A stretch of DNA of 10,915 nt from an uncultured Eubacteriales bacterium (GTDB lineage Bacteria; Bacillota; Clostridia; Christensenellales; Aristaeellaceae), in contig USCR01000080.1 of NCBI GenBank assembly GCA_900553295.1, forward strand, positions 1-10,915, in the 5' to 3' direction. The first letter of the stretch is position 1; every line of letters begins with the position of its first letter. Positions 1 through 6,639 of this stretch are shown piece by piece. A model generated the notes under the pieces. It did not search any database. It saw nothing but the letters and a program-made list of their open reading frames with translations, and was not told the origin of the DNA. The position numbers and the translations under genes were made by a program.

Positions 1-236
1 ATGAACACAATGTGCAGGAGTGCATGCTTGTGCTGCTCAAAGGGCTTAAACAAAAGGGAAGCCTGCACTTTGAAGAGGTATTCAGCGCCGCACCCACCAA
101 GGAAGAAGTGGTCACGCTGTTCCTGGCCCTGCTGGAGCTGCTCAGGCTGGGAGAAACCCATATCGTGCAGGAGGATGTGTATGGGGATATTGTCCTGCTG
201 CCCGGAAGGAGCGAGTTGATTGACGAAGAAAGCTGA
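1..236 (+). CDS. scpA: Segregation and condensation protein A, C-terminal end (partial)
   Basis: Only the last 78 or so codons are present; the reading frame enters at position 3 and stops with TGA at 234-236. ScpA is the kleisin that bridges the two heads of the SMC dimer and carries ScpB, helping to organise and segregate the chromosome. The visible part is predicted to be the C-terminal winged-helix region: a short helix (QECMLVLLKGLKQKG), a segment resembling the family's 'F.....' plus 'EVVTLFLALLELLRLG' helix and a terminal beta wing ending in 'DIVLLP'. The last bases overlap the start of scpB by 17 nt, so the two are expected to be translationally coupled in one operon. The call rests on this tail plus the adjacent scpB, so it is firm even though most of the protein lies outside the window. 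Confidence 0.9.
   Translation, partial: EHNVQECMLVLLKGLKQKGSLHFEEVFSAAPTKEEVVTLFLALLELLRLGETHIVQEDVYGDIVLLPGRSELIDEES
204..211 (+). promoter_or_regulatory. Shine-Dalgarno site that fixes the TTG start of scpB
   Basis: GGAAGGAG lies inside the scpA coding end, 8 nt before a TTG codon at 220. No in-frame ATG is better placed, so this site decides the scpB start. Confidence 0.75.
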
Positions 237-804
237 TTTGCTAACCCAGGAAGTGCGGGGGCGCATTGAAGCCATTCTGTTTGTGGCAGGGGAGCCCGTG
301 CTGGTCAGCGACCTGGCCAAGGCGCTGGAGATGCCCGAGGCCGATGTGAACCGCGTGCTGGAACTACTGGTGAACGAGTATGACTTTGAGCAGCGGGGAT
401 TTTGCCTGAAGCGCTTTGGCAAGCATGTGCAGCTGGCTACCCGTGCCATTTATGCGGACTGGGTGGAGCGCCTGTTGCAGCCCGTTCAAAAGCAAAGTCT
501 TAGCCAGGCGGCCATGGAAACCCTGGCCGTGGTGGCTTACCGCCAGCCGGTAACCCGGGCCGAGGTGGAGCAGATCCGCGGGGTGAAATGTGACTATTCC
601 CTGGCATCCTTGACGCAAAAAGGGCTGATTGAAGAAGTGGGGCGCAAGGATACCGTAGGTCATCCAATCCTCTTTGGTACCACGGATGAATTTCTTAACC
701 ATTTTGGTATCAGCCGGCTGGATCAGCTTCCACCATTGCCTCAAGAGCTTCAAACGCAGGAAGAGCCTGCATCCTCCGAGGATGATCAGCTCCTGATTCC
801 ATAG
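220..804 (+). CDS. scpB: Segregation and condensation protein B
   Basis: A 194-residue protein, normal length for ScpB, which binds the kleisin ScpA as a dimer within the SMC-ScpAB condensin complex on the chromosome. The protein has the usual two winged-helix halves: residues about 10-85 (RIEAILFVAGEPV) and about 93-165. The most characteristic stretches are LSQAAMETLAVVAYRQPVTR (93-112), followed by the EVEQIRGV segment, and GHPILFGTTDEFLNHFGI (147-164), which matches the family's G-x-P-x-x-Y/F-G-T-T pattern. The tail after residue 170 is acidic and poorly conserved, as is typical. Translation starts at TTG with a strong upstream GGAAGGAG, overlapping scpA by 17 nt. A strong hairpin begins at the stop codon, so scpB is the last gene of its operon. 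The next genes run in the opposite direction. Confidence 0.95.
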   Translation: MTKKADLLTQEVRGRIEAILFVAGEPVLVSDLAKALEMPEADVNRVLELLVNEYDFEQRGFCLKRFGKHVQLATRAIYADWVERLLQPVQKQSLSQAAMETLAVVAYRQPVTRAEVEQIRGVKCDYSLASLTQKGLIEEVGRKDTVGHPILFGTTDEFLNHFGISRLDQLPPLPQELQTQEEPASSEDDQLLIP

Positions 805-849
805 AACAAAGGGACGGAAACGACGATGGCGTTTTCCGTCCCTTTGTTC
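804..849. terminator. Bidirectional hairpin terminator between scpB and sdaAA
   Basis: A perfect 17-bp inverted repeat: left arm 804-820 (GAACAAAGGGACGGAAA), right arm 833-849, 12-nt loop. The lower stem is A/T-rich on both sides, so an RNA from either strand ends in a run containing several U residues (TTTGTTC on either strand). It lies between the converging scpB and sdaAA stops and would end both units. There is no long T-tract outside the stem. Confidence 0.8.
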
Positions 850-869
850 ATGTCATAATATACCGGCTT

Positions 870-1724
870 TTACAGCTTCAGGCGGCAACGAATGCTGGGG
901 CAAGCCGCGCAGCCGCCCTCGCCGGTTTCACGCAGGGAAGCAGGCAGTGCGTCGCCCACCTCTTTCATGGCCAGGATGACTTCATCCGGGTCGATGGGGC
1001 AGTCGATCCCCGCCAGAGCCATGTCCGCGGAGGTGATGGCCACGCCGACAGCCCCCACGTTTCGGTACACGCAGGGGACCTCCACCAGGCCGCCGGCGGG
1101 GTCGCATACCAGCCCCAGCAGGTTCATGATTGTAAATGCCGCCGCGTCCGCGCTCTGCTGTGGTGTTCCACCTTCCAGAAACACCATCGCCGCGGCTGCC
1201 ATGGCAGCCGCGGAACCGCATTCGGCCTGGCAACCGCCTTCTGCGCCGGAAATGCTGGCCTGGCTGGCAATGGATTCTCCCACGGCGGCGGCCACAAACA
1301 GCGCATCCACCAGGGCGTCCTCATGCAAATTCCGTTCCTCCGCCAACGCTTGCAACAGGCCCGGAAGGATGCCGCAAGCGCCAGCAGTGGGCGCGGCAAC
1401 AATTTTGCCCATGCAGGCGTTGCACTCCGCGGTAGCCAGGGCATAGGCTTCTGCCTTGCCCAGCAGCGTGCCGCACAGGCTCTTGCCCTCCTGCATGCGG
1501 TTCAACAGTTTCACTGCCTGTCCGCCGCTAAGCCCGGATACGGAGCGAAGCCCTGGCTCCAGGCCTGTGCGTATGGCGGATTGCATGTCGCGCCAGTGCG
1601 CTAGCATGACCTGACGGATGTGCGTGCGTTCCATCCGGGTTTCCTTTGCCTGGGCATCCAACGCAGCCTGAGCCAGGCCGCATTTTTCCCCCAGGCGTAC
1701 CCATTCGCGCAATGTGTGATCCAT
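870..1724 (-). CDS. sdaAA: L-serine dehydratase, iron-sulfur type, alpha subunit
   Basis: A 284-residue protein, the usual length for the alpha chain of the two-subunit bacterial enzyme that converts L-serine to pyruvate and ammonia with a [4Fe-4S] cluster in the cytoplasm. Diagnostic segments are APTAGACGILPG (111-122), SGAEGGCQAECGSAAAM (159-175) and CDPAGGLVEVPC (207-218). Cys165, Cys207 and Cys218 have the same spacing (42 and 11) as the cluster cysteines 343/385/396 known from one-chain enzymes such as E. coli SdaA, so the cluster site is intact. The ATG at 1724 overlaps the TGA of sdaAB (TGATG), with AAGGAGGG 7 nt upstream, showing coupled translation. It is the last gene of the minus-strand operon and runs into the shared hairpin at 804-849. 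Odd point: the C-terminal end carries three extra cysteines (272, 275, 280), where I recall the family having leucine and threonine in a GGLA.TP-like motif. Confidence 0.96.
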   Translation of the reverse strand: MDHTLREWVRLGEKCGLAQAALDAQAKETRMERTHIRQVMLAHWRDMQSAIRTGLEPGLRSVSGLSGGQAVKLLNRMQEGKSLCGTLLGKAEAYALATAECNACMGKIVAAPTAGACGILPGLLQALAEERNLHEDALVDALFVAAAVGESIASQASISGAEGGCQAECGSAAAMAAAAMVFLEGGTPQQSADAAAFTIMNLLGLVCDPAGGLVEVPCVYRNVGAVGVAITSADMALAGIDCPIDPDEVILAMKEVGDALPASLRETGEGGCAACPSIRCRLKL

Positions 1725-2389
1725 CAGTCATCCCTCCTTGCCAGAAAGGTTGCGTCCATCACGTCGTGGAGCTGCCGCAGCTCGGTAAGCAGCTCGGGGG
1801 TCAGTGGGGTATCCAGCTCCAGCACCATAATGGCCTCTGCGCCCGCGTCTCGCCGGAAAACCTGCATGGTGGCGATATTCATCTGCCGACTGGCCAAGGC
1901 TCCGGTTACCAGGGCGATCATCCCTGGCGTGTCCCGGTGACGGATGATGAGCGTGTTTTCCTTCCCGGAAAAGTCCACGTTCATGCCGCCCAGGCTGGTA
2001 ATGTCAATGTTGCCGCCGCCCACCGAGGCTGCTTCCATTTCCAAGTGTGCGCCGTGCTCGCCCTCGAGCGTCAGCTGTACGGTGTTGGGATGGGCCCCGC
2101 GAAGATGCACCGAGGAGAAGATTAGGGAAAGCCCCTGCTCCTGCGCCAGCGCCAAGGAATCCCGCAAACGGGGATCGTCCACCGCCATGCCCAGCAATCC
2201 GCCCACAATGGCGCGGTCGGTGCCGTGGCCGCGCCAAGTCTTGGCAAAGGAGCCATGAAAGCCGATGTGTGCCTGCACCGGGCGCTGCCCAAGCAGCAGC
2301 CGGGCGATCAGGCCAATGCGTGCGGCGCCTGCAGTATGCGAGCTGCTGGGACCGATCATGACCGGACCGATAATGTCGAACAGATCCAT
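1724..2389 (-). CDS. sdaAB: L-serine dehydratase, iron-sulfur type, beta subunit
   Basis: A 221-residue beta chain that pairs with SdaAA to form the serine-deaminating enzyme. The N-terminal signature FDIIGPVMIGPSSSHTAGA (4-22) is the family's highly conserved substrate-domain motif (IGPSSSHT). Residues 61-140 continue the serine dehydratase beta domain, with GGGNIDITSLGG at 124-135. Residues about 146-217 form an ACT domain (NTLIIRHRDTPGMIALVTGA onward), a ligand-binding or dimer-contact module commonly attached to this chain. The ATG follows the hydrolase stop by only 3 nt and has AAGGAAGGA 6 nt upstream, overlapping the end of the hydrolase gene. The gene is therefore the middle member of a three-gene operon. 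An anaerobic or microaerobic lifestyle is inferred from this oxygen-sensitive enzyme class. Confidence 0.96.
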   Translation of the reverse strand: MDLFDIIGPVMIGPSSSHTAGAARIGLIARLLLGQRPVQAHIGFHGSFAKTWRGHGTDRAIVGGLLGMAVDDPRLRDSLALAQEQGLSLIFSSVHLRGAHPNTVQLTLEGEHGAHLEMEAASVGGGNIDITSLGGMNVDFSGKENTLIIRHRDTPGMIALVTGALASRQMNIATMQVFRRDAGAEAIMVLELDTPLTPELLTELRQLHDVMDATFLARRDD

Positions 2390-2392
2390 ATT

Positions 2393-3319
2393 TTATCCTT
2401 CCTTTTCATTGGTAGGGGCCAGCTTCAGTTGCTCCCGAAGAAACTGTCCCACTGCCTTTAAGGATTCCCGGCTTTCGGGAAAACCGAACATTTGAAAAAC
2501 ATGGCACATACCCGCCCAGCGGAGCAACGCTACCTCCACACCGGCCTGGCGCATGCGCCCGGCCAGGGTTTCCGCATCGCTGAGGAGCAGCTCACTGGTG
2601 CCCACGTGAATCTGCGTGGGCGGAAATCCGGCAAAGTCCGCATATACCGGCGAAAGCATGGGGTCATGGAGCAGTGCCTCCTGCCCTCCGGCATAGTCCA
2701 GGGCGCTTTGCATCAATTCAGGCGCGGACAGCGTAGCGTCCACATCCTTCAGTGCCTGATAACTGGGCCCTGTTTGCAGGAGATCCGCCCATGGGGAGAG
2801 CAGCGCCATGGCGGCAGGCAAAGGGCGCCCCTCGGATTGCAGGGCCTGACACAATGCCAGGCACAGATTGCCCCCTGCGCTTTCCCCGGCAAGGACAATG
2901 TGTTCTGGCGCGTAACCGGCGGCAAGCACCGCATCCCATAGCGCCAGGGCATCCTCCAGGGCGGCAGGATAGGGATGCTCCGGCGCCAGGCGATAGGCAA
3001 AGGTTACCGTGGATATGTGCGCCGCGCCACAGATGAGGGCCGCAATGGCCCTGGCCTGGGTCAGTCCGCCGGAAACATATGCGCCGCCGTGACAATGGAC
3101 AATCAGATAACCTGGCGGGGCGCTTTCCGGAGGCAGGAGCATTAACGCGGGTACCGGGGACAAGGGAAAAAGCTCCCCGCGTATTTTGTCCATGGAAAAA
3201 TCCGCCACCATCTGGTCGGAAAAATGGACATTTTGCATGAGGGAACCGCCTACCCTGGAAAAGAATCCCTTGCCCCTGCGAAGCGCGCCGAGGACAACCT
3301 TGCTTTGAAAACTGGGCAT
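2393..3319 (-). CDS. Alpha/beta hydrolase of the HSL-like esterase family
   Basis: A 308-residue predicted carboxylesterase/acyl hydrolase of the hormone-sensitive-lipase type (COG0657-like). The visible family pattern is HCHGGAYVSG (75-84), the oxyanion-hole motif in the HGGA variant; YRLAPEHPYPAALED (109-123), highly characteristic of this family; GESAGGN (145-151) with nucleophile Ser147; HVGTSELLLSD (238-248) carrying the acid residue (Glu243 or Asp248); and MCHVFQMF (271-278) with catalytic His273. The complete triad suggests an active enzyme. No signal peptide or membrane segment is evident, so it is likely cytoplasmic; the N-terminal 50 residues act as a cap in relatives. It is first in the operon with sdaAB and sdaAA, with AAGGAGG 10 nt before the ATG. 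The substrate cannot be told from sequence; the divergent neighbour is an acyltransferase-like protein, so a related acyl ester is a reasonable guess. Confidence 0.92.
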   Translation of the reverse strand: MPSFQSKVVLGALRRGKGFFSRVGGSLMQNVHFSDQMVADFSMDKIRGELFPLSPVPALMLLPPESAPPGYLIVHCHGGAYVSGGLTQARAIAALICGAAHISTVTFAYRLAPEHPYPAALEDALALWDAVLAAGYAPEHIVLAGESAGGNLCLALCQALQSEGRPLPAAMALLSPWADLLQTGPSYQALKDVDATLSAPELMQSALDYAGGQEALLHDPMLSPVYADFAGFPPTQIHVGTSELLLSDAETLAGRMRQAGVEVALLRWAGMCHVFQMFGFPESRESLKAVGQFLREQLKLAPTNEKEG

Positions 3320-3341
3320 GACGGCTCTACCTCCTTTTATT

Positions 3342-3356
3342 TGGCATATGATGCCA
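3342..3356. promoter_or_regulatory. Short palindrome in the hydrolase operon leader
   Basis: TGGCAT-ATG-ATGCCA is a perfect 6-bp inverted repeat with a 3-nt centre. It lies between the predicted transcription start and the ribosome binding site of the minus-strand operon. It could be a protein-binding site or a small leader hairpin close to the ribosome binding site. Six base pairs can occur by chance, so confidence is limited. Confidence 0.4.
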
Positions 3357-3364
3357 GGTCACAT

Positions 3365-3387
3365 CCGCTTCATTTTACACGAAGCGG
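3365..3387. promoter_or_regulatory. Operator-like inverted repeat around the -10 box
   Basis: CCGCTTC-N9-GAAGCGG is a perfect 7-bp dyad whose 9-nt centre contains exactly the predicted -10 hexamer of the minus-strand promoter. Its centre-to-centre arm distance (16 bp) would place both arms on nearly the same DNA face. This geometry is typical of repressor sites that block polymerase. No regulator gene lies in the window. Confidence 0.5.
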
Positions 3388-3400
3388 CAGGACGGGTCAA
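3372..3400 (-). promoter_or_regulatory. Promoter of the hydrolase-sdaAB-sdaAA operon
   Basis: Read on the minus strand: TTGACC (3400-3395), a 17-bp spacer, then TAAAAT (3377-3372). This is close to the housekeeping sigma consensus with optimal spacing, about 50 bp ahead of the hydrolase start. The dyad at 3365-3387 covers the -10 box. Confidence 0.7.
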
Positions 3401-3429
3401 GGCGCGCACAGGCATCCGGCGAATTTTCC

Positions 3430-3458
3430 GTGCAATTCTGTGGGGAGTATGCTATAAT
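3430..3458 (+). promoter_or_regulatory. Extended -10 promoter of the acyltransferase-like cluster
   Basis: A perfect TATAAT (3453-3458) is preceded by TGC, an extended -10. The -35 at the 17-bp spacing (GTGCAA, 3430-3435) is weak, which an extended -10 can offset. The start of transcription would fall near 3465, giving a leader of only about 20 nt before the TTG start codon. It is divergent from the hydrolase operon promoter, with about 30 bp between the two -35 elements. Confidence 0.65.
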
Positions 3459-3470
3459 AACCCAAACGGG

Positions 3471-3478
3471 GGAGGTGA
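3471..3478 (+). promoter_or_regulatory. Shine-Dalgarno site that fixes a TTG start
   Basis: GGAGGTGA is a near-perfect anti-16S match 7 nt before TTG at 3486. The open frame extends upstream to 3318, but that part would cover both divergent promoters, so this site sets the true start. Confidence 0.75.
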
Positions 3479-3485
3479 CGGCCTT

Positions 3486-4766
3486 TTGGAAACACAGCGC
3501 GGTGTACGCCAGTGGTTCCGCTTGGACAATGCCGCAAAGCTGTACCCCGCCATCTCCAGCGTTCAGTGGACGAGCATGTTCCGCCTCTCCTTTGTGATGA
3601 CCGAGGCCGTATCGCCCCAACGCCTGGAAGACGCAGTAAATCAGGTGCTGCCCCGCTTTCCCGCCTTTCGCGTCCGCCTTCGCAAGGGACTGTTCTGGTA
3701 TTACCTGGAGGAAATCAGCGACCGCTTTCATGTTGCCCAGGATATGGGACATCCTTGCGCGCCGCTGGGCCGGGGAGAGAACAGCGGCTACCTTTTCCGG
3801 GTGAAATACGGCCACCGGCGCATTTCCCTGGAGATGTTCCACGCCCTGGCCGACGGTACCGGCGGGCTGATATTCCTCAAGTGCATCGTAGCCCAGTACC
3901 TGCGCCTGCAGGGTATACCGGTGCCCTGCGAGGAGGGAATACTGGACCCGCAGCAGCCCCCTGAACCCGACGAGGTGGAGGACGCTTACCGGAAAATTCC
4001 CCTGGACGGCGTTCATGCCAGCCGCCGGGAGGATGCCGCATACCAGATGCCCGGCACGCCTGACCCTCCGCATACCTTGCGGCTGATTCTTGCGCAGATG
4101 TCCGTGGCGGAGGTAAAAGCGCGGGCTGCGGCCTACGGCGTTACCATTACGGAATATCTGACTGCGGTGATGGTCTTTACCCTGTGGCAAACCCAGCAGC
4201 GGGGACATTGGCAGCGCAGGCTACCCGTAAAGGTGTCTGTACCGGTCAATATGCGCAAATTCATCCCCACGCATACGGTGCGCAATTTTGCCTTTTATGT
4301 GAATGTGGGGATTGACCCAAAGCTTGGAACCTATACCTTTGAAGAGACGGTGCAGCTGATGCACCATGCCATGCGCTATGGCATGAATCCGAAGTTTCTC
4401 TTTGCCAGCATTGCCACCAATGTGGCCTCGGAGCGCAACCTGCTTATACGCCTTTGCCCGCTGCCATTGAAGAATTTTGTGCTCTCGTTCGTTTATCATC
4501 GTGTGGGCGAACGGCTCTTTACCACAACGCTGACCAATGTGGGCGCCGTACGGTTGCCGCAAGCCATGGCGGAACGGGTGGAACGCGCTGAAATGCTGCT
4601 GGGGGCATCCAGCTCCTACCGCAGCAACTGCGCGGCAATCAGCCTGGGAGACAAGCTGTGCCTGACCTTCACCAGAGACATTGCCGAGACGGATTTTGAA
4701 CGAAACGTTTTGTGCTTTCTGGTAAAAGAGGGAATCGCGGTGCGCGTATCCAGTAATCAGGAGTGA
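3486..4766 (+). CDS. Condensation-domain / alcohol acetyltransferase-like protein
   Basis: A 426-residue protein from the TTG start. It resembles the condensation/acetyltransferase (CoA-dependent BAHD-like) fold, COG4908-like, seen in alcohol acetyltransferases and NRPS condensation domains. Key evidence is MFHALADGTGGL (117-128), which supplies the H-x-x-x-D-G active-site motif with His119 and Asp123, the N-terminal pattern FRLSFVMTEAVSPQRLEDAV (32-51), VSVPVNMRKFIP (250-261), like the PVN/DLR motif of the second lobe, and TLTNVGAVRLP (348-358), like the family's S-N-x-G segment. It normally joins an acyl group to an alcohol or amine, but the substrate is unknown. No signal or membrane segment is apparent, so it is probably cytoplasmic or membrane-associated through its partner. 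The next gene starts within 8 nt, implying joint function. It is the first gene of a plus-strand operon divergent from an esterase. The family call is good; the reaction is an inference. Confidence 0.82.
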   Translation: METQRGVRQWFRLDNAAKLYPAISSVQWTSMFRLSFVMTEAVSPQRLEDAVNQVLPRFPAFRVRLRKGLFWYYLEEISDRFHVAQDMGHPCAPLGRGENSGYLFRVKYGHRRISLEMFHALADGTGGLIFLKCIVAQYLRLQGIPVPCEEGILDPQQPPEPDEVEDAYRKIPLDGVHASRREDAAYQMPGTPDPPHTLRLILAQMSVAEVKARAAAYGVTITEYLTAVMVFTLWQTQQRGHWQRRLPVKVSVPVNMRKFIPTHTVRNFAFYVNVGIDPKLGTYTFEETVQLMHHAMRYGMNPKFLFASIATNVASERNLLIRLCPLPLKNFVLSFVYHRVGERLFTTTLTNVGAVRLPQAMAERVERAEMLLGASSSYRSNCAAISLGDKLCLTFTRDIAETDFERNVLCFLVKEGIAVRVSSNQE

Positions 4767-4773
4767 AGTGGAA

Positions 4774-5478
4774 ATGTCCTATTGCGTCCATTGTGGTGTG
4801 GAACTGGCACCTTCCGAGGCGCGTTGTCCGCTATGCCAAACCCCGGTAGTGGACCCCGCCGCGCCCTACGACCCGACGCTTCCCCGGGAATTCCCCATCC
4901 GAAGCCGGGAACAGCGGCTGGAGATCAATCCGCTGACCACGCTGTCCCTGGCGGCGGTGCTGCTGGCGGTTCCGGCGCTGATTTGCCTGCTCATTGACCT
5001 GCTGGCCAATGGCCGCTTGGCTTGGTCGCTGTATCCCATCGGCGCCTTTGGCATGATCTTTCTGGGCATCATACCGCCGGTCGCGCTGCGAAAAAATGCT
5101 TTCTTTTGGTCGGTCGTGGTGGATGTGGGCGCATTGTGCCTGTACCTGTGGCTGGTTCAGTCCTTAAGCGGCGGGACGTGGTTCCAGACGATTGTATTCC
5201 CGGTGCTGCTGCTATTGGGAATGATGCTGGTGGCTATGGCCTCCAGCATTCGGCAGGGAATGCTCAAGGGCCTGGGCATTCCCGCGATGGCACTGTTGCT
5301 GATCTGCGTGGTGGTGCTGGCGGTAGATTTACTGATTACCGCAACGCTCACCGGGCAGGTTCGCGTCACCTGGTCCGCCTTTGTTATGATTCCCTGCGGG
5401 ATTATTTCCGCCATGCTGTGGCTGGTTCACCGTAACCGAGCCTTGCGCAGCGAGTTGAAGCGTAAGCTCCACCTATGA
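4774..5478 (+). CDS. Zinc-ribbon six-helix membrane protein (DUF6320-like)
   Basis: A 234-residue protein with two parts. Residues 4-21 hold a zinc-ribbon knuckle pair, CVHC and CPLC (Cys4, Cys7, Cys18, Cys21), opening with MSYCVHCGVEL, which faces the cytoplasm by the likely topology. From residue 54 there are about six hydrophobic helices (roughly 54-76, 82-104, 108-128, 138-158, 168-190, 198-218) and a short basic tail ending RSELKRKLHL. I recall this architecture as DUF6320, a family without a known function that is often found next to condensation/acetyltransferase-like proteins. I chose ATG 4774 because the protein then begins M-x-Y-C, the usual family start, and lies 10 nt from AGGAG; GTG at 4768 is an alternative only 4 nt from it. 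It may anchor or regulate the preceding acyltransferase at the membrane. That is an inference. Confidence 0.78.
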   Translation: MSYCVHCGVELAPSEARCPLCQTPVVDPAAPYDPTLPREFPIRSREQRLEINPLTTLSLAAVLLAVPALICLLIDLLANGRLAWSLYPIGAFGMIFLGIIPPVALRKNAFFWSVVVDVGALCLYLWLVQSLSGGTWFQTIVFPVLLLLGMMLVAMASSIRQGMLKGLGIPAMALLLICVVVLAVDLLITATLTGQVRVTWSAFVMIPCGIISAMLWLVHRNRALRSELKRKLHL

Positions 5479-5503
5479 AGCTAAGCCGGAAGGAGAAAAA
5501 AAC

Positions 5504-6622
5504 ATGGATTTTCTCAAAACCCTGCTCGTTTACCTTTCACTGACCTACGCCACCTCGGTACAGGGAGCGCCTACCCCCGCACCCACGGAAATTCCCACGG
5601 CAACGCCGGAAGCGGTGGTGGAAACCGGTGCGCCTGCGTCCACCGCAGACTTTTTTACACCGGAAACCACAGACGGTACCTACACCCCGCCGCCTGCGCC
5701 CACCGATACCCCGGTGCCTACGCTTACCCCTGCGCCAGCCCCCACCATGACGCCTAATGCCGAGTACAGAACTTTGCAGCAGGGGGACCGGGGCGACCGG
5801 GTGGAAGAACTTCAGCAACGGCTGAAGGATCTGGGGTATCTGGAAGGCGAGGTGGACGGCGCCTATGGCGCGCAAACCCGCAGAGCGGTGCAGCGCTTCC
5901 AGTACTATAATGGGCTCACCCAGGATGGAATCGCCGGAAAGAACACGTTGACCGTGCTTTACGAAAGTGAGAGCATTGTGTCCGCGGTGACGGCGACGCC
6001 TGCACCTTCCGCGACGCCCACGGCAGCGCCATCGGCCACGGTGGAGGTAACGCTCAATCCGCCGCAGGAGGCTACCGCCACGCCCGATCCCACACTGGTG
6101 CCGCCACTGACTGAGCCGGCTGCCTCCGTACCGGCAGAGGAGGACCTTACCGCGCTGACGTTGCAAGAGGATAGCAACATGGTGGTGAACGGCAGCGGCG
6201 AACCGCTTTATGCCATTGTGCCCGAGGACGGGGTTACCGTGGAGCGGATGCTGCACGTATACACCGACGGCACAGGGGAACCGCTGGTGGACGCCGCTTT
6301 CCTGGCGCAGTGCCTGGAAGGTTGGAGCTGGACCCCTGAGGAGGGAAAGGAAAACGCCTATGTCCTTGACGCAGACGGCTTCCTGCTGGCGTTTTCCCTG
6401 GAGACGGATGATGCCGGAGACGTGGCATCTGCTACATTGACCGTGGATGGGGAACCTGTGGAGCTGAATGCGGGCGACGTACGGCGCCTGGAGGACGGAA
6501 CGGTGCTGATTCGTGCTGCCGTGCTGGAACAGGCCATGGGTGCCACCTATGTTTGGGACACGGAGGAGAACGCACTGGTGCTTCACTATGTCAGCAAGGA
6601 ACTGGCGGATGCACAGGACTGA
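5504..6622 (+). CDS. Secreted Pro/Thr-rich protein with peptidoglycan-binding domain
   Basis: A 372-residue protein. Residues 1-21 form a short signal-like hydrophobic segment (LLVYLSLTYATSVQG), probably cut near residue 21 or left as an anchor. Residues 22-85 are a Pro/Thr/Ala linker. Residues 88-152 are a PG_binding_1 domain with LQQGDRGDRVEELQQRLKDL (91-110), GYLEGEVDGAYGAQT (111-125) and AVQRFQYYNGLTQDGIAGKNT (128-148), all typical. A second Pro/Thr linker covers about 163-210. The last 150 residues show two segments resembling the copper-amine-oxidase-N-type stalk fold (VDGEPVELNAG..., then TVLIRAAVLEQAMGATYVWD at 333-352). No catalytic domain is visible, so it may be a wall-bound sensor, scaffold or adhesin. 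The ATG has GGAAGGAG 8 nt upstream and follows the DUF6320-like gene by 25 nt, so they are probably co-transcribed. The C-terminal domain assignment is tentative. Confidence 0.85.
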   Translation: MDFLKTLLVYLSLTYATSVQGAPTPAPTEIPTATPEAVVETGAPASTADFFTPETTDGTYTPPPAPTDTPVPTLTPAPAPTMTPNAEYRTLQQGDRGDRVEELQQRLKDLGYLEGEVDGAYGAQTRRAVQRFQYYNGLTQDGIAGKNTLTVLYESESIVSAVTATPAPSATPTAAPSATVEVTLNPPQEATATPDPTLVPPLTEPAASVPAEEDLTALTLQEDSNMVVNGSGEPLYAIVPEDGVTVERMLHVYTDGTGEPLVDAAFLAQCLEGWSWTPEEGKENAYVLDADGFLLAFSLETDDAGDVASATLTVDGEPVELNAGDVRRLEDGTVLIRAAVLEQAMGATYVWDTEENALVLHYVSKELADAQD

Positions 6623-6639
6623 TTCAAGCAATAAGAGGG

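Noticed and set aside
892..1446. Plus-strand frame opposite sdaAA, 184 codons
   Set aside because: It is an antisense shadow of a clearly identified gene, rich in Ala/Pro/Ser, with no ribosome binding site or known motif.
3318..3485. Upstream 5' part of the frame that contains the acyltransferase-like gene
   Set aside because: It runs across both divergent promoters and the hydrolase ribosome binding site, and has no ribosome binding site of its own; TTG at 3486 follows GGAGGTGA.
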